From contig JAQVQN010000002.1 of NCBI GenBank assembly GCA_028701555.1, positions 1-26,553 on the forward strand: a DNA stretch of 26,553 bases, read 5' to 3'. A program made the translations under genes and the position numbers. The DNA is from Kiritimatiellia bacterium (GTDB taxonomy: Bacteria > Verrucomicrobiota > Kiritimatiellia > RFP12 > UBA1067). The notes beneath the pieces were generated by a model. That model ran no database searches. It was given only the letters and a program-made list of their open reading frames with translations, and was not told where the DNA came from. Positions 24,039-26,553 of this stretch are shown here, one piece after another (position 1 is the stretch's first letter; the number at the start of each line of letters is the position of its first letter).

Positions 24039-25361
24039 TCAGCGGCGGGTCTTGCTGAGTCGGTTTTCCACATCCAGTAGTTTGCGGGCGGCTTCCTGAT
24101 TGCGGCTGTCCGCGCGGTCAGGTATCATCTCGCACAGGATTCTGAGTTCTCTGGCTGCCGCCGCCCAGTCAGAGAGATTGATGGCTCTGTCCGCGCGGAA
24201 ACGTTGTTCCTGATAACGTTTTTCCAGCTCGTTTTCGGCAGCTTCAAATCCGTCAATAATTGAGTTGTAGAAATCAGGCTTGGGGTTGATGGTGTCTAAG
24301 TAAAAGAGCGCTTCGCGATAAGCGCGTATAGAATCAAACAGATTGCCGTAACGCACTTCCTTCTCGTCGAATTTCTTCCTAGACAACATTAAAGCGTCAT
24401 GCGCCAGAGCGACAAGTTTTTCTGAAGAGAACTGAATTGCCCAGATTCCGAGTTCGTTTTTACTGAAAGTCTCAAGCTTTTCGCGCAAAGCTTTGAACGC
24501 ATCTGGTTCATTGCGGTTCGTCACGCGGCAGGCGTGGACATTACTGCCTAGGGCTATGGTCAGGCTAAACTCGTTAAGCGTGTTTGGCTGCGCCGCAAAG
24601 CCTGTGTAACTTTTGTCGAGGCTGAAAAAACCGCTGTTCTCGATATCCGCAATTAAGCTGTCCAGCAAAGTTGCTTCCACTTTCTTCTCTTTGCGCACAT
24701 GCCGATTCTTGCCGGAAAGGTCGTCGATTTTAACCGTGAGCACACCTTCGGGGTTTATCGACATCTCATAACGGAAGATATTTTCCGCGTCAGCCTCGAT
24801 CTTCTCATATTGCAACAGCAACAGTTTTTCTTTAATGGGCTGGCTGGCATTTAATCTCGGCTTTTTCGCGAAGCCTGCAGGATCTAGCATAAGGGTGGTG
24901 CCAATGGTTAAGACCAAGATCGCGGCGAGTGTCCATAACGCTGGGCGCAACAGTGACTTGCGCTCGTGCTCGATGTCATGCTCACGGTTCTGGAATCCCA
25001 AATCAATGATTACATCTGGCGCGGCTGGCTCTGTAATCGTTTGGCCGCTTGCATCCTGTTCGCTCTTCTTTTCAAGGCAGATAACTGTTTGACCCACGGT
25101 TACCCGATCAAAGGGAGTGAGCATTGCCTCGTCAACCGGCTTGTCATTGACTAATGTCTGGTTCGCGCTGGCCAGATCTATCACCCACAACTCCGATCCG
25201 CGCGGCTCAAAGCGGCATTGGCTTCTAGACAGCGCGGGGTCATCGAAGTTGACATCGCACTTGCTGGAGCGGCCCAGCGTTAAGCCCTCCGGCGGGACAG
25301 GATAACGCCTGCCTTTAAAGGGTCCGTCCTCGATAATAATTTCATAAAGGCTAGAGTTCAT
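24039..25361 (-). CDS. FHA-domain protein with single membrane segment
   Basis: 440 aa. The N-terminal FHA domain (about 5-95) has LTLGRSSKCD (GRS at 30-32), SRSQ (45-48) and SANQT (65-69). FHA domains bind phospho-threonine peptides. Here the conserved His of S-x-x-H is Gln (Q48) and the Gly of NGT is Gln (Q68), while the Arg (R31), Ser (S45) and Asn (N67) are kept. A single transmembrane helix spans about 138-158. A large extracytoplasmic part of about 280 residues ends in charged, helical, TPR-like sequence (about 340-440). It starts 3 bp after tadC and is probably translationally coupled; no separate ribosome site is seen. It is likely an adaptor in a secretion or pilus apparatus. Confidence 0.88.
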   Translation of the reverse strand: MNSSLYEIIIEDGPFKGRRYPVPPEGLTLGRSSKCDVNFDDPALSRSQCRFEPRGSELWVIDLASANQTLVNDKPVDEAMLTPFDRVTVGQTVICLEKKSEQDASGQTITEPAAPDVIIDLGFQNREHDIEHERKSLLRPALWTLAAILVLTIGTTLMLDPAGFAKKPRLNASQPIKEKLLLLQYEKIEADAENIFRYEMSINPEGVLTVKIDDLSGKNRHVRKEKKVEATLLDSLIADIENSGFFSLDKSYTGFAAQPNTLNEFSLTIALGSNVHACRVTNRNEPDAFKALREKLETFSKNELGIWAIQFSSEKLVALAHDALMLSRKKFDEKEVRYGNLFDSIRAYREALFYLDTINPKPDFYNSIIDGFEAAENELEKRYQEQRFRADRAINLSDWAAAARELRILCEMIPDRADSRNQEAARKLLDVENRLSKTRR

Positions 25362-25364
25362 GGT

Positions 25365-26285
25365 TTAGAATAGATGTTCCAGTGTTTGTCTTAGTACCGG
25401 GCCTAAAAGGATTATGAAGACGGCGGGGAAAATGAACAGCATCAGCGGCCCCAGCATTTTCACAGGAGCCTCGTTGGCGAGTTTTTCAGCGCGGCTGAAT
25501 CTGCGCGAACGCATCTGTTCAGACTGAATACGCAAAATAGCGCCAATGCTGACACCCAGCTCGTCTGCTTGAATCAGGGCGTGCGCTACCGAACGCAGGT
25601 CGGGCAGGTCAACCCTTTGAGCCATGTTACGCAACGCGACCCGCCTTGGCGTGCCCACCTGTATTTCGCGGGTCATACGGATCAGTTCCTCGTTAAGCGG
25701 ATCTAGTTTTCTTCTTTCGCAGTTACGTTGCAGGGCACTCATGAAGTCCATGCCCGCCTCGACTGAAAGTGTCAACAAGTCCAGGACGAAAGGCAGATCC
25801 CGCATGATTGATCTGTGTCTGAAAGTGAGAGCGCGTTTAAGCCAAAGCAAAGGGTAAAGGTATAAGAAGGCCAACCCCAGCAAGAAAATCCATTCCAGAT
25901 TCATGGCCAACTCGGAGTTGGGCAAAAAGGTGGCCAGCACGCGCAAAAGCGCGAGCCAGAAAGCGCCGCCTATTGCCGGCATCAATATCTTTAATGCAAC
26001 GAGTTCATGCCCGTTTAACAGACCATCGTAACCGGCAGCAATCAGTTGCCGGTTCGCGGTCGCTTGCGCATGGGCGAAGTACGGGCGCGTGGTCAGCCTG
26101 TCCAAGTTGGGCGCGAAAGGCAGCAAAAGACGGAACAGCAACGGTATCCTGCGTTCTTGTTGACGTCCGTCGGCCAATGTCACATAGGTGATTTGGCGGG
26201 CTATGTTCAGGCAGTACCACGACAGGCCGGCTAAGCAGGCTGCCCACGCGCACATCGCGGCAAAAAATAACAAATGATCGTTCAT
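25365..26285 (-). CDS. TadC-like type II/IV secretion inner-membrane protein (T2SSF domain)
   Basis: 306 aa integral membrane protein of the GspF/TadC family, the platform that works with the secretion ATPase to assemble Tad-type pili. The T2SSF domain is at about 165-290: DLPFVLDLLTLSVEAGMDF, then ALIQADELGVSIGAIL, both typical of TadC/TadB. Hydrophobic segments flank it at about 5-27, 95-118, 123-145 and 272-295. ATG 26285 is chosen over an in-frame TTG at 26315; GGAGG lies 13 nt upstream, a long spacing. The next two genes follow almost without gaps. The ATPase (TadA) and TadB are not visible and may lie beyond the right edge. Confidence 0.85.
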   Translation of the reverse strand: MNDHLLFFAAMCAWAACLAGLSWYCLNIARQITYVTLADGRQQERRIPLLFRLLLPFAPNLDRLTTRPYFAHAQATANRQLIAAGYDGLLNGHELVALKILMPAIGGAFWLALLRVLATFLPNSELAMNLEWIFLLGLAFLYLYPLLWLKRALTFRHRSIMRDLPFVLDLLTLSVEAGMDFMSALQRNCERRKLDPLNEELIRMTREIQVGTPRRVALRNMAQRVDLPDLRSVAHALIQADELGVSIGAILRIQSEQMRSRRFSRAEKLANEAPVKMLGPLMLFIFPAVFIILLGPVLRQTLEHLF

Positions 26286-26553
26286 GAAAAAAGCCCAACC
26301 TCCGCTAAACAACAAACAAACCAGCGGGAAATAGTTTCCCTGTTCTGCGTCAGATTTGCAACCTGATTCCCCGATATGTTTTCGACGCGCGTTGTTTCAC
26401 AATTCATGACACTGACATTTCTTGATTTTGGCTTGCCTTCGACTTCGCAGTGTGCGATTATTGTTTCGCAAATGGAAACGTTGTTCATAGGTAAAAATAG
26501 TGTTCTTGCCTGTGGCAACATGTGTTTCGTTATCTGCGGGTAGAAAACGGGGG
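26282..26553 (-). other. Right-edge stretch; possible partial ORF overlapping the tadC start
   Basis: A minus-strand frame is open from the right edge to a TGA at 26282-26284 that overlaps the tadC ATG as ATGA, the usual form of a coupled gene pair. Its 90 visible codons do not resemble TadB or any family I know (segments include TLFLPMNNVSICETII and SRWFVCCLAEVGLFS), and another minus-strand frame is also open over much of it. It may be the end of an unknown gene, or plain upstream sequence with the tadC promoter. I see no strong promoter in it. Confidence 0.25.

Overview
The window reads as chromosomal DNA of a Gram-negative-type bacterium of the PVC superphylum, most likely Kiritimatiellota/Verrucomicrobiota. 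This is inferred from gene content: DUF1080 (3-keto-glycoside hydrolase-like) proteins, a TAT-exported Gfo/Idh/MocA oxidoreductase, a HEAT-DUF1080 fusion, a DUF2723-like/TPR membrane protein, an LpxL/HtrB-type acyltransferase, KduI, and an S2 protein with a long Ala/Glu/Lys tail. No rRNA, tRNA, CRISPR array, integrase or transposase was seen. Base composition and coding style look uniform, so I see no sign of a recently acquired island.

Layout. Bases 1-1733 (minus) hold a bacteriohemerythrin cut by the left edge and a secreted tandem-DUF1080 protein. A compact divergent promoter region (about 1885-1969) separates them from rpsU (plus). A bidirectional terminator follows, then a minus-strand block running right to left: rpsB, tsf, a strong terminator, lysA and an ATP-grasp ligase. 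At 7105-11188 (plus) are a TAT-signal oxidoreductase and a HEAT-repeat/DUF1080 protein, with leuS (own extended -10 promoter) and a zinc-ribbon membrane protein after them. At 14613-14804 lies a gene-free stretch with a consensus-like promoter, a structured RNA of about 158 nt and a textbook terminator: a candidate independent small RNA. From 14803 to the right edge everything is on the minus strand. One probable operon is kduI, DUF2723-like/TPR protein, acyltransferase. The other is TadC-like protein, FHA protein, five-PEGA protein, HrpB helicase.

How the genes fit together. The oxidoreductase and DUF1080 proteins suggest envelope or periplasmic sugar chemistry by the 3-keto-glycoside route (oxidise at C3, then cleave). 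KduI adds catabolism of unsaturated uronates, so the organism probably degrades polysaccharides. The TadC/FHA/PEGA set looks like an envelope-spanning secretion or pilus assembly with a phospho-peptide-type adaptor whose binding pocket is altered. The rest is housekeeping (rpsU, rpsB-tsf, leuS, lysA, hrpB).

Most worth a second look: the candidate sRNA with four C-rich (anti-Shine-Dalgarno-like) stretches; the bacteriohemerythrin in which one of the five iron-binding histidines is glutamine; an ATP-grasp enzyme paired with lysA; and degenerate signature residues in the DUF2723-like and FHA proteins. All calls come from reading the sequence. No database search or folding program was run.
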